DNA of 64,000 nucleotides from Arachidicoccus soli (GCF_003600625.1 NZ_CP032489.1:3596001-3660000); one strand, 5' to 3'; shown: positions 33,668 through 43,350, numbered from the stretch's first letter. Notes: generated from the letters alone by a model not told the origin. Made by a program: numbers and translations.

Positions 33668-33832
33668 TCAATATAATTTTTGTAGAAATTTTTTCTTAGG
33701 TCTGTGCAAAAATGCACAAAATATTCCATAATTGCTTGTTTTTGAGTTAGAGTGTTTGTGAATGACCATTCAACTTTTAATAAAGCTTCCTTCTATTAAA
33801 GAAAAACCTGTCAATATTTATTTTTCAATCCT

Positions 33833-33840
33833 TACTTTTG
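33833..33840 (+). promoter_or_regulatory. Predicted -7 element of purK
   Basis: TACTTTTG is an exact TAnnTTTG match. The start site would be near 33846, about 11 nt before the purK ATG at 33857. A CTG about 22 bp upstream could stand in for the -33 TTG. Confidence 0.5.
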
Positions 33841-33856
33841 ACCATCAAATAATTAT

Positions 33857-34978
33857 ATGCAGAAAATAGGAATACTAGGGGGTGGACAATTAGGGAGAAT
33901 GTTGTTACAAGCATCTGCCAACTATGTTGTGGAAACTTATGTTTTAGAAAACGACTCAGATGCACCGGCCGCACATCTATGTCATCATTTTACAAAAGGC
34001 GATATTCGCAATTATGATGATGTGTTTAATTTCGGAAAAGATTTAGATGCCATCACTATTGAGATAGAATCGGTAAATGTGGAAGCATTAGAAGCATTAG
34101 AAAAACATGGCGTACGCGTATATCCTAAACCATCCGCTATCCGTATTATAAAAAATAAGATTAAACAAAAAGAGTTTTATAAAGAAAGTGAAATCCCTTC
34201 CCCTACATTTATCATTACCCAAAACAAGGAAGAATTATTGAAGCTGGAAGATTTCTTACCTGCAGTACACAAGTTGGGCGAAGGCGGTTACGATGGGAAA
34301 GGCGTGGAAGTTATTCGTTCCAAAGAAAAGATAGACAAAGGTTTTGACACACCCGCCGTTTTAGAAAAAATGGTGGAAATAGAAAAAGAAATCGCCATTA
34401 TTGTAGCAAAAAATGATGCAGGTGAATTAGCTATTTTTCCCGCGGTAGAAATGCTGTTTGATCAAAGATTAAACCTGCTTGATTTTCAAATTTCTCCGGC
34501 AAGAATAGAAAAGAACATCTTATGGAAGGCCGAAGCTATGGCGCAGAAAGTAGTTGAATGCCTGCATAGCCCCGGATTATTTGCCGTAGAATTGTTCATC
34601 GACCGGGACAAAAATGTATGGGTAAACGAAACGGCTCCTCGTGTTCACAATAGCGGGCATCATACGATCGAAGCAAATTATTGTAGTCAATATGATATGC
34701 TTTGGCGCATTATGCTGCAATATCCTTTAGGAAATACAGCACCAATTATCCACTCTTCTATTGTAAATATTTTAGGTGCAGAAGGTTTTTCCGGTGAAGC
34801 TAAATACGATGGCCTAGGTGAAGTGTTGAAAATGGACAATGTATTTGTACACTTATATGGCAAAGCACTAACCAAACCTGGTCGCAAAATGGGGCACGTT
34901 ACTATCTTAAGCAACGAACCGCAAGAGCTAATTTACAAGGCTAACAAAATAAAAAATATATTAAAAGTAGTCAGCTAG
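33857..34978 (+). CDS. purK: N5-carboxyaminoimidazole ribonucleotide synthetase
   Basis: PurK uses ATP and bicarbonate to make N5-CAIR from AIR in purine synthesis, before PurE. The 373-residue product opens with IGILGGGQLGRML (4-16), the PurK nucleotide-binding start. It continues with the ATP-grasp domain: KLGEGGYDGKGVEV (about 139-152) is the Gly-rich loop and VNETAPRVHNSGHHT (about 257-271) holds metal-binding Glu/Asn residues. A C-terminal beta domain completes it. purE is not adjacent. The gene is followed by the 292-bp regulatory gap in front of mraZ. Confidence 0.95.
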   Translation: MQKIGILGGGQLGRMLLQASANYVVETYVLENDSDAPAAHLCHHFTKGDIRNYDDVFNFGKDLDAITIEIESVNVEALEALEKHGVRVYPKPSAIRIIKNKIKQKEFYKESEIPSPTFIITQNKEELLKLEDFLPAVHKLGEGGYDGKGVEVIRSKEKIDKGFDTPAVLEKMVEIEKEIAIIVAKNDAGELAIFPAVEMLFDQRLNLLDFQISPARIEKNILWKAEAMAQKVVECLHSPGLFAVELFIDRDKNVWVNETAPRVHNSGHHTIEANYCSQYDMLWRIMLQYPLGNTAPIIHSSIVNILGAEGFSGEAKYDGLGEVLKMDNVFVHLYGKALTKPGRKMGHVTILSNEPQELIYKANKIKNILKVVS

Positions 34979-35039
34979 AAATTATTTTGGGTACTGAAAA
35001 CTAATGCTCAAAGAGGTAAATCATAATATTTGCTTTCAG

Positions 35040-35183
35040 TTTTGCACATTTATTTCTATTGGTTATTCAATAATCTAATAGAGTTATGCACACTTATTCA
35101 CATTAAATACAGGCTATTTCCCCGATTGATTGGCTGTAACACTTATTGCACAAGCGTTACAGCCAATTTCATTTTGTGGATAA
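35040..35183. other. DnaA-box cluster: candidate oriC or DnaA-controlled region
   Basis: The purK-mraZ gap holds TTATGCACA (35084-35092) and TTATTCACA (35094-35102), two direct matches to TTATnCACA separated by 1 bp. An exact TTATCCACA lies on the minus strand (35175-35183), and a one-mismatch box TTTTGCACA sits at 35040-35048. An AT-only-rich tract follows (about 35181-35203) and could be the unwinding element. dnaA is not in the window, which does not argue against an origin in Bacteroidota, where dnaA and oriC are often apart. Genes left of this point are mostly on the minus strand and those to the right on the plus strand for 16 kb, consistent with divergent forks but not proof. Confidence 0.45.
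35129..35167. terminator. Hairpin downstream of purK
   Basis: A perfect 12-bp stem (ATTGGCTGTAAC with GTTACAGCCAAT) encloses a 15-nt loop in which CTT/AAG can pair further. It is followed on the plus strand by TTTCATTTTG, a poor U-tract. It may terminate purK transcription or be part of the origin-like region around it. Confidence 0.5.
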
Positions 35184-35198
35184 AATAGAATATATAAA

Positions 35199-35235
35199 TA
35201 TTGGGTTAAAAGTGGGAAAAAGTGTTATTTTGTGG
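35199..35235 (+). promoter_or_regulatory. mraZ promoter overlapped by a 10-bp-period MraZ-box-like array
   Basis: Four 7-bp units at exact 10-bp steps read TATTGGG, AAAGTGG, AAAGTGT and TTTGTGG, starting at 35199, 35209, 35219 and 35229. The middle two match the AAAGTG(G/T)-N3 repeat bound by MraZ in Mycoplasma; E. coli MraZ uses related TGGG repeats. The predicted promoter (TTG 35201-35203, 22 bp, TATTTTG 35226-35232) lies within the array. MraZ could therefore repress its own operon. The start site would be near 35239 with a leader of about 32 nt. Confidence 0.6.
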
Positions 35236-35270
35236 TAGAATAATTTAATTTTTAAAAAATCTCACACTTA

Positions 35271-35732
35271 ATGGTTCGTTTCCTAGGTGAATATGAAGTT
35301 ACACTCGATGCAAAAGGACGTTTTCTTTTGCCTTCCGGCTTTAAGAAACAATTGCCGGAAGCAGAGCTACGCTTTATTGTCAACCGTGGATTCGAAAAAT
35401 GTCTCACACTCTACCCTGCAAACAGTTGGGAACCCATACACGCAAAAATAAGCGAACTCAATGATTTTGACCCAAAAGTGCGTGCATTTAGAAGACAGTT
35501 TTTAGGGGGTGCAACTGAAGTAGAAGCAGATAGCGCCGGAAGATTACTGCTTCCTCCCACTTTGCGTGATTTTGCCGGACTTACCAAAAATGTAATTCTA
35601 GTAGCTGCTGTGGACAAAATCGAAATATGGGATGCAGATACTTATAAAAAGATCTTTGAAGAGTTTTCACCAGAAGCATTTAGCAATTTAGCCAAAGAAG
35701 TAATGGTAAAACCAGATGCAACAAATGAATAA
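35271..35732 (+). CDS. mraZ: Transcriptional regulator MraZ
   Basis: MraZ is a DNA-binding repressor of the division/cell-wall operon in the bacteria where it has been studied. The 153-residue protein has two AbrB-like swapped-hairpin domains, each with the family D-x-x-x-R motif: LDAKGRF (about 12-18) and ADSAGRL (about 86-92). It is the first gene of the 13-gene dcw operon. The binding-site-like array just upstream suggests feedback. The start at 35271 puts FLGEYEVTLDAKGR at the normal N-terminal distance. Its end overlaps the start of rsmH. Confidence 0.95.
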   Translation: MVRFLGEYEVTLDAKGRFLLPSGFKKQLPEAELRFIVNRGFEKCLTLYPANSWEPIHAKISELNDFDPKVRAFRRQFLGGATEVEADSAGRLLLPPTLRDFAGLTKNVILVAAVDKIEIWDADTYKKIFEEFSPEAFSNLAKEVMVKPDATNE

Positions 35733-36639
35733 GGAAGATCAAAATTATCATGTCTCCGTGCTTTATCAAGAAGCATTGGAAGCACTACATATAAAGCCCG
35801 ATGGCATATATGTCGATTGCACATTTGGTGGAGGCGGGCACAGCAGAGGAATCTTAAAACAGCTAAACGAGAATGGAAGACTGATAGCTTTTGACCAAGA
35901 TGCAGATGCGCAAAGAAATCTACCGGAAGATAAGCGTATGGTATTTATCCCGCAAAACTTCAAATATCTGCAGAAGTTTTTGAGGTTGTACAGATTTCCA
36001 AAAGTGGATGGTTTATTGGCAGACTTAGGTGTAAGCAGCCATCAATTCGATGAAGCAGATAGGGGATTTTCCATTCGTTTCGATGGTCCATTGGATATGC
36101 GCATGGATAAAAGACTTGAAATAACGGCAGCTACTTTATTGACCAACCTAAGTGAAAAAGAATTGGTCGAAATGTTTAGTCATTACGGAGAAGTCTCTAA
36201 TGCAAAAACACTGGCAAAGCATATAGTTGCCAACAGAAGCGTTTCGGCTTTAGCAAATATAGATGCGTTCAAAAATTTTATTGCACCTGTTGTAAAAGGC
36301 AATCCCAATAAATATTTAGCACAAGTATTTCAAGCATTGAGAATTGAGGTAAATGATGAATTGGGCGCATTAAAAGAAATGTTAGTGCAGTTGCCTGAAG
36401 TATTAAATGAATCTGGGCGCGCCGCCATCATTACTTTTCATTCTTTAGAAGATAGACTAGTAAAAACATTTTTCAAACAAGGAACTTTTGAAATTGAAGA
36501 AGAACATCCTTTTTTAAATTCAACAAGGCAAAATCCTTTAATCAATATTACTAAAAAGCCAATCGTCCCTTCGGAAAGGGAGCTGAAAGAAAATAAAAGA
36601 AGCAGAAGTGCAAAATTAAGAATAGCTGAAATGAAATAA
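35716..36639 (+). CDS. rsmH: 16S rRNA (cytosine1402-N4)-methyltransferase
   Basis: RsmH (MraW) methylates N4 of C1402 in 16S rRNA using SAM. The 307-residue product starts near YHVSVLYQEALEAL and carries the SAM-binding YVDCTFGGGGHSRGIL (32-47). LLADLGVSSHQFDEADRGFS (about 96-115) follows, and it ends with a basic NKRSRSAKLRIAEMK tail, all typical. The start overlaps mraZ by 17 bp; an alternative ATG at 35725 would overlap by 8 bp. Coupled translation is likely in either case. Confidence 0.96.
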   Translation: MQQMNKEDQNYHVSVLYQEALEALHIKPDGIYVDCTFGGGGHSRGILKQLNENGRLIAFDQDADAQRNLPEDKRMVFIPQNFKYLQKFLRLYRFPKVDGLLADLGVSSHQFDEADRGFSIRFDGPLDMRMDKRLEITAATLLTNLSEKELVEMFSHYGEVSNAKTLAKHIVANRSVSALANIDAFKNFIAPVVKGNPNKYLAQVFQALRIEVNDELGALKEMLVQLPEVLNESGRAAIITFHSLEDRLVKTFFKQGTFEIEEEHPFLNSTRQNPLINITKKPIVPSERELKENKRSRSAKLRIAEMK

Positions 36640-36668
36640 TATCAAAGTGCAAAGAAACAATAAGGAAT

Positions 36669-37013
36669 ATGAAGGAGAAGATGAATGAAAAAAAGAAATT
36701 AAAGACATCCTTTAAAAAGATGGTGAACTATGATTGGATTGTCAAGAACATTGGCTTCTTTTTATTCCTGGCTTCATTAACTATCCTATATATAGCCAAT
36801 GGACATTGGGCAGATAAAGCCATCAGAGATATTAGCAAAACAAATTCGCAAATTAAAGATTTACAATTTGAGTACAAAACGCTAAAAAGTGAATTGATGT
36901 TTCAAACACGTGAATCAGAACTGGTAAAGGCTGTGGAAGCTAAAGGTCTAAAAATTGGCGAAACACCTCCAATCCATATTCATTTAGAAAAAGAAAGAAG
37001 TAAAGACAATTAA
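36669..37013 (+). CDS. ftsL: FtsL-like cell division protein
   Basis: The 114-residue product is a bitopic membrane protein: a short basic cytosolic N-terminus (about 1-30), one helix (about 31-48, NIGFFLFLASLTILYIAN) and a periplasmic coiled coil (about 50-95). FtsL proteins are poorly conserved in sequence, so the call rests on topology, size and position between rsmH and the transpeptidase gene. FtsL would join FtsQ and an FtsB-like partner to activate FtsW-FtsI. It ends 2 bp before ftsI. Confidence 0.8.
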   Translation: MKEKMNEKKKLKTSFKKMVNYDWIVKNIGFFLFLASLTILYIANGHWADKAIRDISKTNSQIKDLQFEYKTLKSELMFQTRESELVKAVEAKGLKIGETPPIHIHLEKERSKDN

Positions 37014-37015
37014 TA

Positions 37016-39148
37016 ATGGATGTGAAACGCGACATATTATTTCGTGTATATATCTGCTTTATAGCAATTATACTCGTGTGCGTGGTCATTGTGGGCAAAG
37101 CTTTTTATATCCAGCAAGTGCAAGGAAATTACTGGGAAGGTATGAGCGACAGTCTGCATCAGAAAATACAGGAAATAGATGCAAACCGCGGAACAATTTA
37201 TAGTGACAACGGACAAATGCTCAGTACGAGTATACCTGAGTTTGATATTTATATAGACTTTGGTGCAGATGGTTTAAGAGAGAAAAACGGCAAACGTTTT
37301 AAAGAAAACGTAGATTCTCTCAGTATTGGGTTAGCGAATCTATTCAAAGATAAAACGGCAGATGCCTACAAGCAATTACTCATCAACGGCTATCAACATG
37401 CCTACCGCTATTTTCCATTAGAAAAAGGTATCTCTTACAGAACTTATCAAAAATTACAAAAGCTGCCATTAGTAAGACAGGGAAGAAATAAAAGCGGATT
37501 TATCTCTGATACAAAGAATATTCGTTTGAACCCTTATCAAATTTTAGCTTACCGCACAATTGGATTGAATAGAGCCAACTCGCAAAACGTAGGTCTTGAA
37601 TCTACTTATGACTCAACGCTCAAAGGTACACCCGGAAAGCGATTGGTACGATTTATTGCAGGCGGCGTAGCAGTACCTGTTGACCCTTCTGCTGACATAG
37701 AACCTAAAAACGGAAATGATATCATTACTACCATAGATACCCATATTCAGGAAATTACAGAAAATGCCTTAATGAAAATGATGATAGGCAACCAAGCTAC
37801 CCATGGTTGTGCGATAGTTATGGAAGTAAAAACCGGAAAAATAAAAGCCATCGCCAATCTGGGAAGAACAAGTAGCGGGACCTATTGGGAAAACTATAAT
37901 TATGCAGTAACGCCTACTGAACCCGGCTCTATCTTTAAATTGGCTACGATGCTTTCTTTGTTGGAAGATAAAAAAACAACCTTGGATGCGCCTATCAATT
38001 TAGAAGGGGGGCACTGGTTTATAAATGGTAGAACGGTAAACGACGCAGAAAGCCACGGCAACGTTGACAATGTAAAACAGGCCTTTGAAGTAAGCTCTAA
38101 TGTAGGGATGGCAAAACTGGTTTACAATGCTTATAAGGACTATCCCATGCAGTTTATCAACCATCTTATAAAACTCGGACTGGATAGTCTCACTGGCATA
38201 GATATAGCGGGGGAAAGACATCCATTTATTTATACACCCAGTAGTAAACTTTGGAGTGCTACAACGCTTCCTTGGATGGCTTTTGGCTACAATACACTTA
38301 TCTCGCCATTGGGTATCACCATGTTATATAACGCTATTGCAAATAACGGCACTATGATGAAACCATATTTAGTCTCAGATATAACTTCGGGTGGCAATGT
38401 GATAAAACACATAGATTCGGTGGTTCTTCGTCAAGTAGCTGACTCCAATGTTGTGAAACAATTACAATCATGTTTATATGGCGTATGCAACGATCCACAC
38501 GGAACAGGTTATACTTTATTAAAGGGTTTACCCTTTAAATTATGTGGCAAAACAGGCACAGCTCTGGTCGCTGATGGAGCTAAAGGCTATGCAGATAAAA
38601 TATACCAGGCAGCTTTTGCCGGGTATTTCCCCGCTGATGACCCCCAATATACTTGTGTAGTAGAGATCGTAAACAAGCCACATGCCGCTAATTATTATGG
38701 CGCTAGTGTCGCCGGTCCGGTATTTAAAGAAATAGCAGAACGTCTTTATACGCTGTATGTACGACGCAACAATAAAAATCGATATGCAGCATTAGATAGT
38801 TTAAAACAATCAAATCTGGCATATAGTTATACAGGTTCATCCTACGATTTCGAAGACGTTGCAAACGTTCTTGGCATAAAATATAGTTCAGATATTACTC
38901 CAAATACACCTTGGGCAAGATTTTACAGCGATAGTAGTCGTACAGATAAATTATCAGCATTGACCTTAACCAATGGTAAGCAGATGCCAAGTCTATCCGG
39001 ACTAGGCTTAAAGGATGCCTTATATGTTTGCGAAAGCATGGGACTAAGGGTTAATGTAAAAGGCTTCGGTCGGGTTAGCCAACAATCTATTAGTGCGGGT
39101 GTAACAGTAGAAAAGGGACAAGTTATAAATATAGTATTAAGTATATAA
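37016..39148 (+). CDS. ftsI: Septal peptidoglycan transpeptidase (class B PBP) with PASTA domain
   Basis: FtsI (PBP3-like) cross-links septal peptidoglycan in partnership with FtsW. The 710-residue protein has one N-terminal membrane helix (about 9-31) and a class B dimerisation/pedestal domain (about 50-230, beginning NRGTIYSDNG). The transpeptidase domain has active serine S305 in SIFK (305-308), S360-S361-N362 (SxN motif) and K512-T513-G514. A C-terminal PASTA domain (about 650-710) follows. A PASTA-tailed, long FtsI is usual in Bacteroidota. The gene is 12 bp upstream of murE in the operon. Confidence 0.94.
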   Translation: MDVKRDILFRVYICFIAIILVCVVIVGKAFYIQQVQGNYWEGMSDSLHQKIQEIDANRGTIYSDNGQMLSTSIPEFDIYIDFGADGLREKNGKRFKENVDSLSIGLANLFKDKTADAYKQLLINGYQHAYRYFPLEKGISYRTYQKLQKLPLVRQGRNKSGFISDTKNIRLNPYQILAYRTIGLNRANSQNVGLESTYDSTLKGTPGKRLVRFIAGGVAVPVDPSADIEPKNGNDIITTIDTHIQEITENALMKMMIGNQATHGCAIVMEVKTGKIKAIANLGRTSSGTYWENYNYAVTPTEPGSIFKLATMLSLLEDKKTTLDAPINLEGGHWFINGRTVNDAESHGNVDNVKQAFEVSSNVGMAKLVYNAYKDYPMQFINHLIKLGLDSLTGIDIAGERHPFIYTPSSKLWSATTLPWMAFGYNTLISPLGITMLYNAIANNGTMMKPYLVSDITSGGNVIKHIDSVVLRQVADSNVVKQLQSCLYGVCNDPHGTGYTLLKGLPFKLCGKTGTALVADGAKGYADKIYQAAFAGYFPADDPQYTCVVEIVNKPHAANYYGASVAGPVFKEIAERLYTLYVRRNNKNRYAALDSLKQSNLAYSYTGSSYDFEDVANVLGIKYSSDITPNTPWARFYSDSSRTDKLSALTLTNGKQMPSLSGLGLKDALYVCESMGLRVNVKGFGRVSQQSISAGVTVEKGQVINIVLSI

Positions 39149-39160
39149 GATTGATAAATA

Positions 39161-40627
39161 ATGTTGAAAACATTACAAGACATATTGCACAAAGTACATT
39201 TAACACGCGTTAATGGCCTGTTAGATAAGCTTATTCTTGCTGTACAAATTGACTCAAGAAAAGTGGTAAAAGACACACTATTCATAGCAATAAAAGGTGT
39301 GCAAAATGATGGCCATACTTATATAGACAAAGCTATTTCCTTAGGTGCGAGTGCAATTGTGTGTGAGACCATGCCCAAAGCTTTTCAAGAGAATATCACC
39401 TATATTCAAGTAAGTGATTCACATGAGGCAGCCGCTATTATTGCACATAACTTCTACGATGAGCCCTCTGAAAAAATACAGTTAGTGGGCGTCACTGGCA
39501 CAAACGGCAAAACAACTATTGCAACCTTATTATATAATTTGTTTACAGGTCTGGGATATAAGTGTGGTTTGATAAGCACTGTACAAAATAAAATTGGCAA
39601 CGAGGTTTTATCTTCTACCCACACAACGCCAGATGCAATCTCTTTAAATGAATTATTAAACAAGATGGTAGAAAAGGGCTGCTTTTTTGTGTTTATGGAG
39701 TGCAGCAGTCACGCCATTCATCAACATAGAATTACCGGATTACATTTTAAGGGTGCTCTCTTTAGCAATATCACACACGACCATTTAGACTACCACAAAA
39801 CATTTGAAGAATATATTAAAGTAAAGAAAAGTTTTTTCGACCATTTGAGTTCATCAGCCTTTGCCATCTCCAATTTAGATGACAAACGGGGAACGGTGAT
39901 GCTACAAAATACCAAAGCAAAAAAATATTTCTACAGTTTAAAAACGGTAGCTGATTTTAAAGGGAAAATATTAGAGAATGGGCTTACAGGATTAGTGATG
40001 GTCGTAAATAATAAGGAAGTAAGCTTTAAACTGATTGGAACATTCAATGCCTACAATCTTTTGGCTGTTTATGGTGCGGCAGTTTGCTTGGAACAAGACC
40101 CGAATGAAGTTTTACGTGTCTTAAGCATGACAGAGGGTGCAGAAGGCCGATTTGAATATACGATAAGTCCTTCTAATATAATTGCCATCGTGGATTATGC
40201 ACATACTCCAGATGCACTGGAAAATGTCTTATCTACTATCAAAAAATTAAGAAAAGGAAACGAAACAGTCATCACTGTTTTCGGATGTGGCGGCGACAGG
40301 GACAAAACAAAAAGGCCTGAAATGGCGCAAGAAGCTTCTAAACTCAGCGATAAAATAATATTAACAAGCGACAACCCACGTACAGAAGATGCCAATGAGA
40401 TTATCAAAGAAATAGAAGCAGGTTTGGATAGCGCCGGCAGGAAGAAAACAATCAGTATTGTGGATAGAAAAGAGGCAATAAAGACGGCCATAAGTTTTGC
40501 AGAAAGCGGGGATATTATTTTAGTCGCCGGAAAGGGACACGAAAAATATCAAGAAATTAATGGGATAAAACATCATTTTGATGATAAAGAAGTGCTCGCA
40601 GAAATGTTTGCATTATTAGAAAAATAA
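39161..40627 (+). CDS. murE: UDP-MurNAc-L-Ala-D-Glu:meso-diaminopimelate ligase
   Basis: MurE adds the third stem-peptide residue in the cytosol using ATP. The 488-residue protein has the Mur ligase P-loop GVTGTNGKTT (110-119), the catalytic lysine/His region around YAHTPDALE (346-354) and DNPR at 404-407. DNPR is the signature for meso-diaminopimelate rather than lysine, so the organism should have DAP-type peptidoglycan. All three Mur ligase domains are present at normal length. It lies between ftsI and mraY. Confidence 0.96.
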   Translation: MLKTLQDILHKVHLTRVNGLLDKLILAVQIDSRKVVKDTLFIAIKGVQNDGHTYIDKAISLGASAIVCETMPKAFQENITYIQVSDSHEAAAIIAHNFYDEPSEKIQLVGVTGTNGKTTIATLLYNLFTGLGYKCGLISTVQNKIGNEVLSSTHTTPDAISLNELLNKMVEKGCFFVFMECSSHAIHQHRITGLHFKGALFSNITHDHLDYHKTFEEYIKVKKSFFDHLSSSAFAISNLDDKRGTVMLQNTKAKKYFYSLKTVADFKGKILENGLTGLVMVVNNKEVSFKLIGTFNAYNLLAVYGAAVCLEQDPNEVLRVLSMTEGAEGRFEYTISPSNIIAIVDYAHTPDALENVLSTIKKLRKGNETVITVFGCGGDRDKTKRPEMAQEASKLSDKIILTSDNPRTEDANEIIKEIEAGLDSAGRKKTISIVDRKEAIKTAISFAESGDIILVAGKGHEKYQEINGIKHHFDDKEVLAEMFALLEK

Positions 40628-40669
40628 AATAGGTTATTGATCCAGATTATCAATTTATAATTAGAAAAT

Positions 40670-41974
40670 ATGTTATACAGTTTGTTTACATGGCTGAAGC
40701 ATGAGTTTGATTTGTCGGGGGCCGGGTTATTTCAATTCATTACCTTCCGCGCTGCTTTAGCAATCCTATTATCGTTGTTTATTGCGACGGTATATGGCAA
40801 ACGTATTATCAATTATTTATCTAAAAAGCAAATTGGAGAGAGTGTTCGGGAATTAGGCTTGGCGGGCGAAACACAGAAAAAAGGAACGCCAACAATGGGT
40901 GGAATTATTATTCTATTAGCCATTTTAATACCCACTTTACTGCTGGCTGATTTAAGCAAAGTGTATGTACGCCTTATGCTACTATGTACGGTATGGCTAG
41001 GTGTAATAGGATTTCTGGACGATTATTTAAAAATAAAAGCTAGAAAAGCTGCTCTAAAGAAAGGAGAGAATTACAAGAAAAAAGATAAAGACGGATTAGC
41101 GGGTACCTCAAAAATAATTGGTCAAGTCGGCTTAGGGATTATCATTGGTGCCACTTTATATTTCAATCAAAATGTGGCTATGGAACGTGAAGTTTTACCT
41201 ATTTCCACTAACAGCAACGAAGTAGTGAAAGTAAACAATCCCAATGAAGTTATCCATAAAGTAAATGGTGTCGATCGAAAATACGTGCGTGTACATCAGC
41301 CCATTACAACGATTCCATTTGTAAAAGATCATGAATTTAATTATACACGTTTGATCAGCTGGATAGGCCCTGGGGCAGAAAAATATTCTTGGATTATTTA
41401 TATTCTAGCGGTCACATTTATCATTACTGCTGTCTCCAACGGTGCGAATATAACAGATGGCCTGGATGGACTAGCTGCTGGTGTGAGTGCACTTATTGGC
41501 GTAGGCTTGGGCATTTTTGTGTACGTATCAGGCAACTACCAAATTGCAGGTTATTTAAACATTATGTACATCCCAAATCTTGGTGAGCTATCTATTTTCA
41601 TCAGTGCTTTTGTTGGAGGTTGCATTGGCTTTCTTTGGTACAATGCCTATCCGGCACAAGTGTTCATGGGCGATACGGGGAGTTTAGCATTAGGTGGAAT
41701 CATTGCATCATTGGCCATTATTGTTAGAAAAGAATTGTTGATACCTATTTTCTGCGGTGTGTTTTTAATTGAAAACTTAAGCGTCATCATTCAGGTCTTT
41801 TATTTTAAATATACCAAGAAAAAATATGGTGAGGGGAGGCGTATATTCTTAATGAGCCCATTGCATCATCATTATCAAAAGAAAGGGTTTCACGAAAGTA
41901 AAATAGCGATACGTTTTTGGATCATTACCGTATTATTGGTTGTATTTGCTATCGCAACACTTAAAATGAGATAA
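40670..41974 (+). CDS. mraY: Phospho-MurNAc-pentapeptide translocase
   Basis: MraY makes lipid I by transferring phospho-MurNAc-pentapeptide to undecaprenyl phosphate at the inner membrane. The 434-residue protein has about ten helices. Catalytic aspartates are D117-D118 (FLDDYLK) and D263 (ITDGLDG), with HHHYQKKG near the C-terminus. It is longer than the about 360-residue E. coli protein because of an insertion between helices (about 166-235, polar, rich in Asn and Val). Such insertions are usual in Bacteroidota MraY. Confidence 0.96.
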   Translation: MLYSLFTWLKHEFDLSGAGLFQFITFRAALAILLSLFIATVYGKRIINYLSKKQIGESVRELGLAGETQKKGTPTMGGIIILLAILIPTLLLADLSKVYVRLMLLCTVWLGVIGFLDDYLKIKARKAALKKGENYKKKDKDGLAGTSKIIGQVGLGIIIGATLYFNQNVAMEREVLPISTNSNEVVKVNNPNEVIHKVNGVDRKYVRVHQPITTIPFVKDHEFNYTRLISWIGPGAEKYSWIIYILAVTFIITAVSNGANITDGLDGLAAGVSALIGVGLGIFVYVSGNYQIAGYLNIMYIPNLGELSIFISAFVGGCIGFLWYNAYPAQVFMGDTGSLALGGIIASLAIIVRKELLIPIFCGVFLIENLSVIIQVFYFKYTKKKYGEGRRIFLMSPLHHHYQKKGFHESKIAIRFWIITVLLVVFAIATLKMR

Positions 41975-41985
41975 TATTTTTATAA

Positions 41986-43350
41986 ATGAATAAAAATTCT
42001 TCAAATACAAAGCAGTTAATGTGCATACTTGGTGCCGGGGAAAGCGGCGTAGGCGCAGCATTATTAGCGCAGCGGAATGGTTACGAGGTTTTTGTAAGTG
42101 ACTCGGGGAAAATTGCTGAAAAATATATAAAAGAATTAGAAGACAATAAAATTGAATTTGAAGAAGGACAACATTCTGAAGAAAAAGTATTATCAGCCAG
42201 CGAAGTAATGAAAAGCCCGGGTATCCCGGAAAAAAATACATTGATAAAAAAGATAAGAGCGAAAAACATCCCGATTATTAGTGAAATAGAATTGGCTTAT
42301 CGCTACAAAGGAAATAGTAAAATTGTTGCTATCACCGGAACCAATGGCAAGAGTACGACCACATCATTGATTTATCATATTTGTACAACTGCCGGATTGG
42401 ATTGTGCGCTCGTAGGAAATATTGGCTATTCATTTGCAAAGCAAGTTGCCGAAAACCCGAAAGCACTTTATGTAGCAGAAATTAGTTCTTTTCAGTTGGA
42501 TGATATTGTAACATTTCGACCTGACATAGCAGTCTTACTCAATATTACAGAAGATCATCTTGACAGGTATGCATACAATATTGAAAATTATATAAACAGT
42601 AAATTCAGAATAATAGAAAATCAAACAGTCAATGATTACTTTATTTATTGTCTCGACGACGAATTAATCATGACTCATTTAAAACATATTACTATCTCAT
42701 CTAACCCATTACCTTTTTCTATGAAACAAGAAGTAAACAAAGGCGCTTACATTAAAGACAATCAAATGATGATTAAAGCACAGGAAGAGCGCATAAGCAT
42801 GAACATTTATGATTTCGTGGCATTGAAAGGTAAACACAATCAATACAACACAATGGCCGCAGGCATAGCAGCGTCGGTATTAGACATTCGTAAAGAGAAA
42901 ATTCGCGAGGCGGTACAAACATTTGAAAGCCTTGAACATCGCATGGAATTTGTAGCCACCATACGTGGTGTAGAATTTATCAATGATAGCAAAGGCACCA
43001 ATCTTAACTCAGTATGGTTTGCATTGGAAAGTATGACAAAACCTACTATTCTTATTATGGGCGGCGTAGATAAGGGCAACGACTATACTTTAATCGAAGA
43101 TTTGATTAAAGAGAAAGTAAAAGCTATTGTTTGCTTAGGTCTAGATAATAAAAAAATTCACGAAGCATTTAGCGGGAAAATCAATACAATCGTTGACACA
43201 CAGTCTATGAAAGATGCTGTAACAGAAGCCTATAAGCTGGCAGAGAAAGAGGATACCGTTTTATTAAGCCCGGGTTGTTCGAGCTTCGACTTATTTAAAA
43301 ATTACATGGACAGAGGCGATCAATTTAAAGTAGAAGTAAAAAACTTATAG
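41986..43350 (+). CDS. murD: UDP-MurNAc-L-alanine:D-glutamate ligase
   Basis: MurD adds D-glutamate to UDP-MurNAc-L-Ala. The 454-residue product has an N-terminal Rossmann-like domain (CILGAGESGVGAALLA, 13-28). The P-loop ITGTNGKSTTT spans 116-126, with ITEDHLDRY further on and the C-terminal domain LLSPGCSSFDLFKNY. It is 11 bp after mraY and 41 bp before ftsW, in operon order. Confidence 0.95.
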   Translation: MNKNSSNTKQLMCILGAGESGVGAALLAQRNGYEVFVSDSGKIAEKYIKELEDNKIEFEEGQHSEEKVLSASEVMKSPGIPEKNTLIKKIRAKNIPIISEIELAYRYKGNSKIVAITGTNGKSTTTSLIYHICTTAGLDCALVGNIGYSFAKQVAENPKALYVAEISSFQLDDIVTFRPDIAVLLNITEDHLDRYAYNIENYINSKFRIIENQTVNDYFIYCLDDELIMTHLKHITISSNPLPFSMKQEVNKGAYIKDNQMMIKAQEERISMNIYDFVALKGKHNQYNTMAAGIAASVLDIRKEKIREAVQTFESLEHRMEFVATIRGVEFINDSKGTNLNSVWFALESMTKPTILIMGGVDKGNDYTLIEDLIKEKVKAIVCLGLDNKKIHEAFSGKINTIVDTQSMKDAVTEAYKLAEKEDTVLLSPGCSSFDLFKNYMDRGDQFKVEVKNL

